From NCBI GenBank assembly GCA_037576195.1, contig CM075102.1, forward strand, positions 2,976,001-3,040,000: a DNA stretch of 64,000 bases, read 5' to 3'. Made by a program: the position numbers and the translations under genes. This document shows positions 1 to 10,482 of the stretch, in pieces; the first letter of the stretch is position 1; each line of letters begins with the position of its first letter. The notes beneath the pieces are model-generated. The model saw only the letters and a list, made by a program, of their open reading frames with translations. It was not told where the DNA came from and searched no databases. Origin of the DNA: Phytoseiulus persimilis. Its lineage: Eukaryota > Arthropoda > Arachnida > Mesostigmata > Phytoseiidae.

Positions 1-427
1 ATTGAGGAACTGAAGACTCCTCGCCAGAATTCGTTCACGGTTGGCGATTCCATCTCAAACTGTCTCATGGAGGCAGCGAACCAAGTGTGCCCTGAAGCTT
101 CCGAAAAAGTGCATCGAGTTGCTGCTCAGCTTCCCCATTTCGTCCCTGCGATCGGATCCTCATCGAGGAACCACGGATCTTGACCTTTGAAGAGCTGGCT
201 GTTTGCTCCTGATCTGAAATGTATTGGCCAGGAATGATGGGTCTTGGATCCCATGGCTGTTACCACTCCAATCCCCAGTCGGAAATGTATCCTGCTAAAC
301 ATGAGGAGGCTGAGGCCCCTGATCTGCTGCGGCAGGGAGGGCCCCAACCTCGATCACGACAGCGATATCGAAGAATCAATCAGAAACCCATGAACTTCGC
401 GGAGGAATTGGAGACCGATCAAGTTCC
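1..427. other. Unassigned 5' flank of the copia element
   Basis: No coding region, RNA or repeat is recognised here. Short open frames exist on both strands but none has a known motif. The last bases before position 428 serve as the left copy of the copia target duplication. Confidence 0.5.
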
Positions 428-570
428 TGTTGAAGTTGGTGTTCAGTGTGTATAACGAAGTTATCACCCGTTCCCTATTTGAAGCTGCTTGGCGAGAATG
501 AACGATCCTTTTTAGTCAACATTAACGAAGCGCAACTGTCCTTGCTCTCCTTCTCAGACTGGTTGTAACA
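428..570 (+). repeat. 5' LTR of copia element (143 bp)
   Basis: Direct repeat of 3574-3717 and of the solo LTR at 55688-55830. It starts TGTTGAAGTTGG and ends TTGTAACA, the TG...CA ends expected of an LTR. It holds only a few differences from its partner, so the element is not very old, although its coding frames are badly damaged. Confidence 0.92.
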
Positions 571-573
571 GGT

Positions 574-584
574 CATGGGCCCAG
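574..584 (+). promoter_or_regulatory. Primer-binding site for an initiator tRNA-Met half-molecule
   Basis: The motif ATGGGCCCAG lies four bases after the LTR. It is complementary to the anticodon stem-loop of eukaryotic initiator tRNA-Met, not to its 3' CCA end. Drosophila copia primes this way, using a cleaved tRNA half; the same use here is inferred from the match and its position. Confidence 0.8.
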
Positions 585-644
585 GACTATTGGTGTGACC
601 AGTTCCGAAGTTCCAGAGGCGTTGAGCGATCATCAAGATCGATA

Positions 645-1420
645 CAGCAAAGCACGTTAAACCACTCGCTGGTGAAACAGACTGGCCTTTGTGGAAACGG
701 AAGATGCGAGATCTGCTGAACTACCATGAGGGAACTCTAGAAGTCATAGACGGCAAGTTAGTGAGGCCAACGTGTCTCAATAAGGATGCTTCTGCTGAAG
801 AACAGGAAACTACCAGGCAAAGTCTGCAAAGTTTCGGGAAGCTAACAGTTATGCGAAGACATTCATCTCGTGTGCTGTGACAGATACTGTTTATCAAAAG
901 ATTATGGATAAAGAGACTGTCAAAGATGCGTGGGATGCACTCAAGAAGCTTTATGAGGCCTCGTCGAAGGATCAACTCTTCAAAATATGCACCGAGTTCT
1001 TTGCATGCGTTTGGTCTCAGAAGGATGACGTATCAACCCATACAGCTAAACTGTCGAATCTCTTCACCGAACTTAATAATGCTCTGCGAGTTAGAAAGGA
1101 CAGTCCTCTTCCAGAGTTATTGCTAGTGTGCAAGACGTTGCAGATTTGGCCGTCCAATTTCGAAAACTTCCGTTCAGGCTGGATGTTTTTGTTCAAGGAT
1201 TCTGAGAAAGGCTTCGATGATCTGATCAGCCAGTTATGCATGTATGAGAGAAATTTCAAGACTGGGACAAAATCCGAAAAGACGGAAGCGTTTTTCTTTC
1301 GAGGGCAAAGGCGATTCCGGGCAGCTGAATCGGAAAAGGCAGAATGATCTTTGCAACTATTGCAAGAAAAGAGGGCACTGGGTGCGGCAGTGTCGAAAAT
1401 GGATCGCAGATGGTAAGCCC
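645..1420 (+). pseudogene. gag: copia Gag with CCHC zinc knuckle, frameshifted
   Basis: Encodes the retrotransposon capsid and nucleocapsid protein, which packages element RNA. The first part reads in one frame to about 880, with the tryptophan-rich 'W-x-x-K-M-x-D-L-L' start typical of copia Gag, then shifts into the frame open at 877-1347, which carries a UBN2/Gag-like block (DAWDALKKLYEASS). Another shift near 1345 leads into the zinc knuckle CNYCKKRGHWVRQC (C-x2-C-x4-H-x4-C) at 1352-1393. At least two frameshifts mean no full Gag can be made. The family assignment is secure; exact borders are approximate. Confidence 0.8.
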
Positions 1421-1439
1421 GAAAGAGTGGCAAACGAGG

Positions 1440-2232
1440 TGCAGAGGAACATGGTTTTAACTCTCTCAGATATGGAATGTTTCGAGACTTCAGCTGAGGC
1501 GGATCGTTGGTGGGTGGACAATGGCGCTACCCAGCAAGTGACCCGCTGGGCGGAATACTTCATAAGTTTTTTGAGATTTGATGACTCTCATTGTGTGAAA
1601 GCTGCTGGAGGAGAATTGCTCAAACAGTTGGTAGAGGTGTCATTCCCGTTCGCACACATACTGGTGAGGTGATCATGCTCCATGAAGTCTGGTATGTACC
1701 GAGAGTTTCGAAAACCTCTTCTCTGTACTTGCTGCACATGATCGAAACGCTAACAGCAAGTTCGTGTCGGAGTCAGAATTTTGCAATCTGGAAATTGATG
1801 TTCAGGTAATCGTTCGTGGGTACCGTAAAAAGGCGGTTCGTTGAATGTAGCGCACTTGGAGTCTGCGCGTACTCGGAGTACATGTCGAGTTAACTCTCAC
1901 GTATTTGAGAAGAGTGATATGTTGCAACTATACCATGAGAGATGGGGTCATCAAGATAAAAGGCATGTGAGAGATCTTCTGAGAAAGGAGCTCGGCATTG
2001 AGGTCAAGTTGGACAAAGAGCCGTGTATTCACGGAAAGTTTCATCGGTTGAAGTTTGGTGCAAGGAAAAGGTCGGTCAAGCGGGGGAACTTGTGTCAGCA
2101 GATGTCGTGGGTCCTTCCGATGGGTCACCGGCTAAGAACAGGTTCTTTGTCATCTTCAAGGATGACTTCACACGTTTCAAGTATGGTTTCTTCTTGAAAC
2201 ACAAGTTGGAGGTGTCTGAAGCACTGAAGGCT
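1440..2232 (+). pseudogene. pol: copia protease and partial integrase
   Basis: The protease shows the active-site block WWVDNGATQQVT with Asp-Asn-Gly-Ala at 1517-1528; the usual copia signature is D-[ST]-G-A, so the Ser/Thr is changed to Asn. After frame breaks, a GAG-pre-integrase HHCC-type segment reads LYHERWGHQDKRH followed by CIHGKFH. A short piece of the integrase core follows, including DVVGP and the FKDDFTRF block, where the first catalytic Asp of the DDE core would sit. The sequence then jumps straight into RT near 2250, so the remaining catalytic residues of integrase are absent. The integrase could not act in its own insertion. Confidence 0.8.
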
Positions 2233-2249
2233 GTAAAAACTAGATTCGG

Positions 2250-3534
2250 AATGGACTACAAAGAGACTTTCAGCCCTGTTGCCAAGCTGGCAACCATGCG
2301 CTCCATTCTCAGCGTAGCAGCGAACGAAGGGCTACATCTTGGACAGTTTGATGTAACCACGGCGTTTCTATACGGGGAACTGAAAAAGGATTTCGAAATT
2401 TATATGGAGAGTCCTGAGGGTTTCGAATTCTCGGAAGGGGAAGTTTGTAAGCTCAAACGTGGCTCATACGGTTTGAAACAGGCTCCGAGACGCTGGAACA
2501 TACGGTTCGTTACGTACATCAAGAAGTTGGGTCTTGTGGGAAGTGAGGCTAACCCGTGTTTGTTCATCCGAGAAACTGCGGATGAGAAGCTACTTCTTGC
2601 GTCATACGTCGATGACTGCTTGTTGGCTGCGACAAAGGAGTCGACACTCAAGGTGTGTGTTGAAGGTCTGAGGCTCCAATGCAAGATCACGTCGAAAAAT
2701 GCGACATATTTCTTGGGACTCGAGATCGAGAAATAAGACTCTATCAAGGTCAGCCAAGGGCAGCAAGCTAGGAAGATATTGGAGAAGTATGTATAACTTT
2801 CCTGGGTGCAGACCAGTGTGTACGCCAATGATCCGACCTCCTGAACCAGGGGGAGAAACCGACAAGGAAGAATCGTCGGATGGATATCAGGAGGAGTTCC
2901 CATATCGACAGGCAGTCGGTGCAGTGATGTATCTCATGTTGGGTTCTCGGCCGGATCTCGCTTACAGTATCGGGATTTCATCGAGAAAACTCGATAATCC
3001 TCCCAAAGACGATGTCATGATGCTGAAGCTAGTTCTACGGTACTTGGCGAGAACCACCGACCTCGGGATAACTTACAGCAGAACTGGAGTGCCAGCTGCT
3101 GTACTTGGAGCGTATATAGTGACTCAGATTACGGTGGCTGCTCCCAAACGGGACGATCCACCTCGGGGGCTGTGGTAAAGTATGCTGGCGGAGCTATAGC
3201 GTGGATGAGCCAAAAACAAACCTCGGTAGCCACATCCACCACAGAAACTGAAATAGTGGCTCAAGCGGCTGTTCAAGGAGATCACAAAGCTGAATTTTGT
3301 CCCAACTGTTTTGGTAGATAATGCGGCAGCGGTGAAACGTTCACAAAATCCTGAATTTCCTAGGAGGACGGAACATATTGCCCTTCGACATTTCTTCATC
3401 AGGGAAAGAGTCGTCGACAAAGATCTAGAGGTGCAGCAGATTTTTTAGGAGAATCAAATAGGCGATATTCTCACCAAACCTTTGCTGAGGATCAGGCACA
3501 GGTATTTTTGTAAGCTAATGGGAATGAACCTTTG
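2250..3534 (+). pseudogene. pol: copia reverse transcriptase and RNase H
   Basis: The RT begins with MDYKETFSPVAKL and carries FDVTTAFLYGEL, the GSYGLKQAPRRW block and the catalytic YVDD box at about 2607-2620, all classic copia RT. A stop at 2734 follows FLGLEIEK; the connection domain and RNase H continue in other frames, with SRPDLAYSI, a degenerate SDSDYGG block near 3118, ATSTTETEIVA, and the terminal VDNAAAVK...RTEHIALRHFFIRERV and ADILTK-like blocks ending at 3534. Several frameshifts and an in-frame stop near 3447 separate these pieces. The RT core itself (2250-2735) is uninterrupted. The stretch from about 2763 matches the second copia copy at 35731 and 40992 closely. Confidence 0.9.
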
Positions 3535-3559
3535 ACTTCAGCGTCGATAGTTATACTCA

Positions 3560-3573
3560 AGAACAAGGGAAAG
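3560..3573 (+). promoter_or_regulatory. Polypurine tract of the copia element
   Basis: Purine-rich AGAACAAGGGAAAG sits immediately upstream of the 3' LTR, the position from which plus-strand DNA synthesis is primed in LTR elements. The same tract is kept in the second copy at about 41585-41598. Confidence 0.7.
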
Positions 3574-3717
3574 TGTTCAAGTTGGTGTTCAGTGTGTATA
3601 ACGAAGTTATCACCCGTTCCCTATTTAAAGCTGCTCGGCGAGAATAAGCGATCCTTTTTAAGTCGACATTAACGAAGCGCAAGTGTCCTTGCTCTCCTTC
3701 TCAGACTAGTTGTACCA
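3574..3717 (+). repeat. 3' LTR of copia element
   Basis: Direct repeat of 428-570, starting TGTTCAAGTTGG and ending TTGTACCA, with a few substitutions and one extra base relative to the left LTR. Confidence 0.92.
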
Positions 3718-4056
3718 GTTTCGCTGTCACAGTACCTTTAAAACGTGGCGTCCGTGAAAACTCTTGTGTGACCCCGGGTCACTTGTCGAGACCTGATATG
3801 AATCCTCATACCCATTTGTAATGATATAACGAGCATGTCGGCGAGCAAAGTTGTGCGGAATCATTATAAAGCCTTCACCGCCAAATGTAACTCGTCAAGC
3901 TCCAGCACCATCATTCGTGAAGCCGAGGGTTAGCGTCCACGGTCAGCCGACTTCGAACTACTTCCCAATTTATCAGCGTGATTGGTCTCGACTCCGCGCT
4001 CCACCTAGACGCCGGGAGGGTCTCAGAATCGGGAGAGGGTTTCTGGTCGGAGAAAT

Positions 4057-4304
4057 GGGTTCGGGGGAACCGTTTTGGGGAAACGGGTTCGGGGAACAAT
4101 TTTGGGGAAACGGGTTCGGGGAACAATTTTGGGGAAACGGGTTCGGGGAACAATTTTGGGGAAACGGGTTCGGGCAACAATTTTGGGGAAACGGGTTCGG
4201 GGAACAATTTTGGGGAAACGGGTTCGGGGAACAATTTTGGGGAAACGGGTTCGGGGAACAATTTTGGGGAAACGGGTTCGGGGAAACGGGTTCGGGGAAA
4301 CGGG
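4057..4304 (+). repeat. 27-bp minisatellite, eight units
   Basis: Eight tandem 27-bp units of the type GGGTTCGGGGAACAATTTTG plus GGGAAAC, almost identical to each other, followed by two 14-bp half-units lacking the AACAATTTTGGG part. Because 27 is divisible by three, long repetitive open frames appear in several frames on both strands (for example GEQFWGNGF per unit); these are a consequence of the repeat and not evidence of a gene. No promoter or homologous protein is recognised. Confidence 0.93.
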
Positions 4305-4953
4305 CTGTAACCAGTCATCCTTCGTCGAGACAATATGTGTTGAGACCCGGTCTTTCCTTTCCCGGTTTTCGTTCTTTGTTGGAATAAAAAGATTGGCATG
4401 GTCAGCTTTAAGGACTGAGCATTCGTGGAATCTCTCCGATCAACGTCGTTGTCACTCTAGGTTCCTCCACCCGTTCCATACTCAAGCGAGGTACTCAACA
4501 ATGTGCGTCTTCACATCGAAGAGAAGACTCAAAACCCAATACAGATTTCATTTTTTTCTTCAACATTGTCAGGAGTTGGAGGAAATCCCTTCGGACCCCG
4601 GGGACAGAACCCATTGGTCCGTCGACCCGGGAGTGTGGTGTCACCACTGAAACCTCCCTTCGCGTGAGCGCTTGGCACTCGAGGAAAGCGAAGCTTCCAC
4701 GTTCAATATTACTTTCGCGCGGTCATCGGGGCCTTATTCCAGATTGCGAATGTCTGATTTCTTTCTCGCTAGTTCTCTCTCGTGCTATGAAGGGCGCTAG
4801 GCCTGTCGGCGAAATTGGTGTGGAGTCCTAATCGCTGCAATCTCAATTTGATGAGATGGTCTTTCTTTCTGAGCATGCATTCCACCTTCCTTAAGATTCT
4901 GTTCCAGGCACTTTCTGATGTCAGTATTTCGCATACGATCGCTGGGACCGAAG
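4305..4953. other. Unassigned spacer between minisatellite and LINE
   Basis: About 650 bases with no recognised gene, RNA or repeat. It contains no terminal-repeat motif that pairs with a partner nearby. Confidence 0.4.
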
Positions 4954-6830
4954 TTGATTGATTGATTGTTTATTGACCATCTTCATGCTGTATCTTCATT
5001 CCAAATATAGCTGAAGACCCTTGATACGGGGCGATGACTCAGCTGGTCGACGGTGCGGTTATTATTTTTCCTCGGGCATACGGTCTGGGTCGTTTTTCCG
5101 TACCCACTTCTCAAGTATTCTCTTGGTGTCGAATATCATTCTTGGTGTGCTCTCTTCGTGTAGTCCTAGTCCTTTCTGTATTGTACACTCAGCATCTGGG
5201 ACTTCTTCGCATTCAAGAAGCACATGTTCCATAGTTTCGTCCTTCCTCCCGCACCGTTGGCAGATCGCTTCGATGTCTATGTATCTTGACCTGTATTTCC
5301 TAGTCTGTAGACATCCCACTCTGGCGTTCGCGAGCAGTCGACTGCCTCTACTGTTATCATATATGTGTTCGATATTTCCTCGAGCTTTTTTGAAATTGCG
5401 ATATCGGTCAAGCGTTCTCTTCTCCGACACATCCTTTCGCCATTCCTTATCCAGCTTGTTATTCAGCGTCTCTTCCACATATTTCTTGTAGCTTCTGAGA
5501 CCCATCCTTGTCTCGCTGGTTGATAGTTCTTTCAATTCCTGGCATTTGAATCGTTTCCTAACTTGGTTGATTCTTTTCTTCAATGAGGTTTCCGTCTTTG
5601 TGATCTCCAGCATGGTATGGATCGCTTTTGGCCGTCTGGCTTCATTCATTTCGCTTATTCTGGCAGAGTACATGAGTTTCGCTTTCGTTTCGCGGCGGTG
5701 TTCGCTTTCGGTTGTCCCAAGGCCCACCGTCCTGCTTCGCGTTGCAGGTTTTCGAGCCGTTTCCGCAATTTAACGGGCATGGTTGTAACCGAGTTTGCCT
5801 ACGTTAGTGCTGGGCCTGCTGTGCTTTTCCATTGTATCTTTGTGACTTCAAATCTGTTGAATCTCCACAGCGACTCGGCGTGCATTTGTCTGATCACTTT
5901 CTCTGCTTTTTCCTCCCAGATCTTTTCCTGTTCCTGGAGGTAATTTTTCTCGTTGCAGAGCGCTATTCCTAGGTATTTGTACCGGTCGAGCACCGGTATC
6001 AGTTGGTTCTGTATTCGAAGTGTTTCCTCCGATTCTGAGTCTTTTACTTTTGCAAATTCTACAATCGCGCTTTTATCGGGGTTGGATCGGAGTCCCATTT
6101 CTTCTCCGAATTCCGATACAACTTCCAATAACCGCTCCATGTTTCTCATTGATTGTGCCATCAGCACCAGGTCATCGGCAAATAACAGGCCACACATGTT
6201 GAGGTGTTTCGGTTGTTGTAGGTCGAAGATATTTCCCTTCGTCCTGACCTTGAATCCAGCTTTGGTTTGCTCCAACCTTTTTTTCTAGGTCGGAAATGTA
6301 TAGGATAAATAGTACTGGACTCATTGGACATCCTTGTCGGAGTCCTTTATCACTTGGGATCGTTTCGGACACCTGTGTAGGGTCACCTCATTGTCTCTAT
6401 ACAGACCCTGAATTATTTCTAGTATGGTTTTGGGCATACCTTTTCTCTCCAGCACCTCCCACAGGTGAGTTCTGTCTATTCTATCATAGGCCCGCGTGCA
6501 GTCCAAGAAGCAGGTGACTAGTCCGGCTTTTTCCCGCCTGGCCGCCTCTATCAACGATTTGAGAATGTAGATGCAGTCGTCTATTCTCCTTCCTTTTCGG
6601 AAGCCGTGCTGCATTTCTTCGAGGATCCCATTATCTTCCATCCAATTCTGGATTTCTTAACACAGGATCCTTGCGAATAATCTATACATAATCGCAAAAG
6701 GGCGATAAGTTTTAAGCTCCTTCTTCTTTGAGTTAGCTTTTGGTAGTGAACGGTGGTGAAATGGGGACTTCACCGATCTGTTCTATGGCAGTCTTCAGGA
6801 TACTACCTACTCCAAACGGCTATAAAACAA
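4954..6830 (-). mobile_element. LINE remnant A (RT to 3' end), minus strand
   Basis: A 5'-truncated non-LTR retrotransposon read on the minus strand from about 6830 down to 4954. The 3' end has an AATAAA (4969-4974) and a short (AATC)n tail at 4955-4968, typical of LINEs ending in a simple repeat instead of poly(A). Its protein is the same family as the LINE at 35.9-41.0 kb and the fragments at 7.2 and 16.4 kb, sharing the GLLFADD box, a YKYLGI block and a C-terminal C-x2-C-x8-H-x4-C finger. Confidence 0.85.
5062..6830 (-). pseudogene. LINE reverse transcriptase with C-terminal CCHC, broken
   Basis: Read on the minus strand: the TYRP-like thumb block near 6700 (ELKTYRPFAIMYRLFARIL), then ILEEMQHGFRKGRR, CFLDCTRAYDRI (first catalytic Asp region), KGLRQGCPMSPVLFILYISD, GLLFADDLVLMAQ (catalytic FADD) and RYKYLGIALCNEKNYL. 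A stop at about 5800 and further frame changes lead to the tail at 5062-5727, which ends with the finger CQRCGRKDETMEHVLLEC. The first part of RT and the whole endonuclease are missing, so this is a 5' truncation. At least three frame breaks (near 6370, 6270 and 5800) make it a pseudogene. The closest in-window relative is the LINE at 35.9 kb. Confidence 0.87.
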
Positions 6831-7159
6831 CAAAACTTGATCTTTTCAACGCTTGTCGCAAAAATCGCCAATGGAGACGCCCTCACTCAGCGAGAAATTT
6901 CGTTATTCGTATCACGACTCTGAACATGACAATGGTGTGGAAGACACGTGAAAAACGTCTCTTTCACAAAATGAGGCCATCGACAACTGCAACAAGAGAG
7001 TCGGATCACCAGAATGGAATTCGACTGCTATTGATAATTACATTGGTCGTCGGAAACAATAGGAACTGATGAGTGCACGGACGAAAGTTCATCAGATGAA
7101 ATAGACAAGAAGTAGTAATCTACCTTACGCCTTACCCCATGTCTTGGCTCTTGGTTAGC

Positions 7160-7470
7160 CGTACATGATAACATGTAATATGGTAGGATGGATGGATATT
7201 TTTTGTTCATCTCCTCTCTACTTTCACATTCCAAGTATATTGAAGGGGAACCTAACTAAGAGGCACTGGTGTGGCCGATCAATGCGGCATCACTTTCGTT
7301 GCGTTCGTTGTTCTGGCGGTTAGCGTTTTCCCATTCCTCCAGTGCTTTCTTTGCGTCTAATATTGTCTCCGGAGTGCTGTCCTGGCTGAGTCCAAGTCTC
7401 TTCCGGGTCTGCTGTTCTACGTTGATCGGCTTAGACATCGACGACGGTATCGTCAATGGAGCCATCGGGT
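7160..7470 (-). mobile_element. LINE 3'-end fragment (same family)
   Basis: The minus-strand frame 7465-7256 reads a segment (RKRLGLSQDSTPETILDAKK, then ALEEWE) matching the last 60 residues of the other LINE copies, for example GLHEEANNATEVRRTKKIL in the copy at 40.8 kb. It starts after the zinc finger, so this is an extreme 5' truncation. The non-coding part toward 7160 is the presumed 3' UTR. Boundaries are approximate. Confidence 0.65.
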
Positions 7471-9900
7471 GTTCGCGTCACGTTGATTTAGAAGAAGAGG
7501 ACACTATAGGAGCCGACGAGATTCACGTGCTTCTTCAAGAGTGGGAACGGTCAAAGGCTTATTCTTGACTACACCCGACCATGGTCCCGATGAATTCCAA
7601 TTCAATCATTCAAAACAAGTAACGGCGCCTCAAAGGGTCCATCTTCGAACGAGGCTACAACGTTTAAGAATCACCGATTCAAAACTCAAGTGTGCTGAGT
7701 TGAACATGACAGCTCACGGAAGCCCGTTGACCATTGGAAGCCGTGCGAGCTGACTTTCGAAGTGCCGTTCCGTGCATCCGCAGTGTAGCCGGCTTGAACT
7801 TTCGTCAAGTCCATTTCAAAGCGTTATGGGATCTGACTTCTGCAAAGAAGGCGACTTTCGGAGGGCTGGATCTCATTGAGGTTGAGCTTCAGGCGCATAC
7901 GAAAGAGGTTCTTACAGTCCAAAATTGATCAAATCGACGGTTGATACAATCGAAGATTGATTTGATGGAGGTTGATATAATAGAGCTTCTACTGTATTCT
8001 GAGGATTGTATCATATACCGAAGATTCTGAGAAGCCAGAGACCACTTTCATTTCGAATCCGAGATCGTTTTCACGCTCCCCTACGGCCCGCGAGATTGGG
8101 AAAATCGACAGCCCTAGCTCCCACTTCTTTCGTTGCTTGACTGTCCAGCAGGAATGAAAATAGAAAACGAAAGTGTGCCGAAGGTGTATCGATTTTATAC
8201 TTCTTTCGAGATCTGAGACAAGACACCGAGTCACTCAGCCGGGCGGTTTTTGAGCTCTGGCATTCATATGAACCTTATGAAGATCAGATAAATTCCACCG
8301 AAAATCACCTATTTCAACGAACGGGGGAACATGTTTGCGGGCATTCGCGGGCCACGGGGTTGGTACCCTGTCTGAGCCCACCCTGTCCGGCTTCCAACCG
8401 CACCGGTACTCGGTTTGCGGAAACATGATTTCAGACTGAGAGCCGATGCATTCGATCCACAAGGCGCGGTTCGAGTGATCGGTGATAGTCAGCAATGCGA
8501 TCGGAGTGAATCGAGCAAGGATACGGAAGTACTCCCGATGCGAGCTCGGTATCATTGTCGATCAACCGCTAGAAAACTTCGGGAACGCCAATGACGGGAA
8601 ACTCGCACGGAAATCATTTGGGCACCCGGAGAAGAGCGCGGCAATCTCGGAACTGCGTAGCTCATCTATCGGTTCTTAAACATTCTAGCGGTCCTGTCCT
8701 CGAAATCCGAGATAGGATGAATTCCATACATATGCCCAAGAGACGAAGCAGCGCTTGCTCGCCTGTTATCCACATCCTCAAGTTCGCATGACTTCTACAG
8801 TTCATGAAGTTCTGGATCATGGCGCCCAAGTCATCTTGTTCCACGAGGTACCCATTGGTTTTCTGGCGGAGGAGGCTCAGGTGGCTCGACACAAAAAGTG
8901 TCGTCGGCTCCGATTTGTCAGCACGAGGGAAACGACGAGAGTTAAACGACTACTTGACCTCCTAGTGATGCTGTTAGTGACATCCGATCCCCTCGAAGGT
9001 GTTCATCGGAAACATGAGAGACCGCGTCAAGAGGAAATCTTCGATCCTGTGATAGACTATCTGCTGGAACCCGGATAGCGATAGCGAATCGGATGTATGA
9101 GTTGCGTCAGATGGAACTGACTCCCAAGTCTCAGATGATGAAGGCCCAAGCGTGTCAAGTTCAGAAAGAGAAGAGGAAACTGATCCGGAGGTAGAATAGT
9201 TCTGCAGCTGTTCAATCTTCAAGCGTTGGAAATTCGCCGTGCTGTTGTGCTGGTTAAAACAGATAAGGAAAACATAGCATCCCGTTTCCCGTGGTTCTTG
9301 TCCTCGCATCCATTTTCTCAGCGAAATCAAGCTCCCTCGGTTGGAAAATAGCCAAAATGCTCCCAGAAGCGCTTGAAGACCAGTCAAACTCAGACGAGGT
9401 CGTCGTTGAGTCAGGTTGACCAATTGCTAGAGACAGTTTATCCGAGCACACTTGGAACAACAGGCGTCTTCCGCGCCTCCGAGCGCCATCTCGGCTCTAC
9501 CGTCGTCAGCAACGATCATTATGCAATTCAGAGAGAGAGCGCGAGGCGTGCACGCGGGAATGATATCATCGACGAATTTCACGAAATCGCGTCCCCGGTT
9601 TCTCAATCGAACTTCTCAGAAGTTGAATAGTGACTCGTGTGCTATCGGAGGGATATTTTCGGAGTGATCTTAGGGAAGATTAAGAGGAGGGAGATTTCGC
9701 GACGCTGAACGCGCGTGCGATGACGGTGACTCCGAGGTGCGATATCGGGTTGATAAGACAACAAATCAATATGGAACGAAGAGTTATGGAGTTGACGGAG
9801 CAGCTGACGAACCTGATTGAACAATGAACGAACGCCATACGGCGTAGCTTCGCCGGGGACCACCCTTGTCCTACTTTGATGGAGTCAGCAAGGGCCTAGC
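7471..9900. other. Unassigned region
   Basis: No recognisable coding family. Short open frames on both strands lack known motifs. A short acidic stretch around 7490-7560 (LEEEDTIGADEIHVLLQEW) looks protein-like but is too short to assign. Confidence 0.3.
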
Positions 9901-9959
9901 GGCACGGAGGCGGTCGCTGCAGATCACAGGATGAGTTTCAGGGGGAGAAGTAGGCTCGG

Positions 9960-10482
9960 ATGCGGCTTCGAGGCTCGCGCACCTCGAAGGTCAGGCTGCT
10001 AAGTGGTTTCATTACGGAGATGCGGAAGTTCCGCTCAAATTATTTGACCCTGCGGACGACGAGGCTGACGCAGCGCTTTCGCTCTGTTTCAAGAGGGCTC
10101 CCTGGAAACACTGCGGCTGCTTTTTTCGCGGTTATGCTAGCTCCGAATAACTCACTGGAGTCCTATGTTGTCAAAGAGGCTCATCCTGTCTAGGCGACCG
10201 CACGTCCGTTCGACGAGGCCTGCGACCACACAGTTCAGGGAATGCACGAGGTGTTCACCCCTGTCGAGCTCGCCATATCTCACCGTCCTTCGGCTAGGGT
10301 GGTTGCCCTGATCGCCGACGTAGGCAGGGCGGCGAGAATGATTGGGTTGGACGCTTCAAGAGCGCATCGGGACCTTCGTCAGGGGGCACGACAGAGAGGC
10401 GATGGCTCACGCCACTACCAAAACATTGGGTTCTCCCAGCTGAGCGGGCGACCCTGGAGACTGCGGGCCGGGGACACGTAGT
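9960..10482 (+). pseudogene. Unrecognised protein-like frame, interrupted
   Basis: One frame stays open over about 520 bases with a single stop near 10191. The second part (DEACDHTVQGMHEVFTPVE and LIADVGRAARMIGLDASRAH) has the residue mix of a real helical protein, unlike the surrounding noise. In an overlapping frame, a segment at about 9990-10150 (WFHYGDAEVPLKLFDPADD) also looks protein-like, which suggests an old frameshifted gene. I do not recognise the family; a decayed retroelement Gag is one possibility, but nothing shows it directly. Confidence 0.25.

Larger units (their letters stand above)
428..3717 (+). mobile_element. Ty1/copia LTR retrotransposon, decayed and internally deleted
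   Basis: A complete copia-type element bounded by two short direct LTRs (428-570 and 3574-3717) that begin TGTT and end near TTGTAACA. Behind the left LTR lies a primer-binding site matching the anticodon arm of initiator tRNA-Met; ahead of the right LTR is a polypurine tract. The domain order is Gag, zinc knuckle, protease, integrase, reverse transcriptase, RNase H, which is the copia order because integrase precedes RT. Flanking pentamers GTTCC (423-427) and GTTTC (3718-3722) look like a target duplication with one change. The body is only about 3 kb, shorter than the usual 4.5-5 kb, because most of integrase and the start of RT are missing around 2230-2260. Multiple frameshifts and stops make it non-autonomous. 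A second partial copy lies at 35.73-41.6 kb and a solo LTR at 55.69 kb. Confidence 0.93.

Noticed and set aside
4057-4304. Repeat-protein gene from the 27-bp array
   Set aside because: Frames are open on both strands because the unit length is a multiple of three; no start context or homologous protein.
7490-7565. piggyBac-like acidic N-terminus
   Set aside because: Acidic residues alone are not enough; no DDE blocks or TTAA-flanked ends were found.
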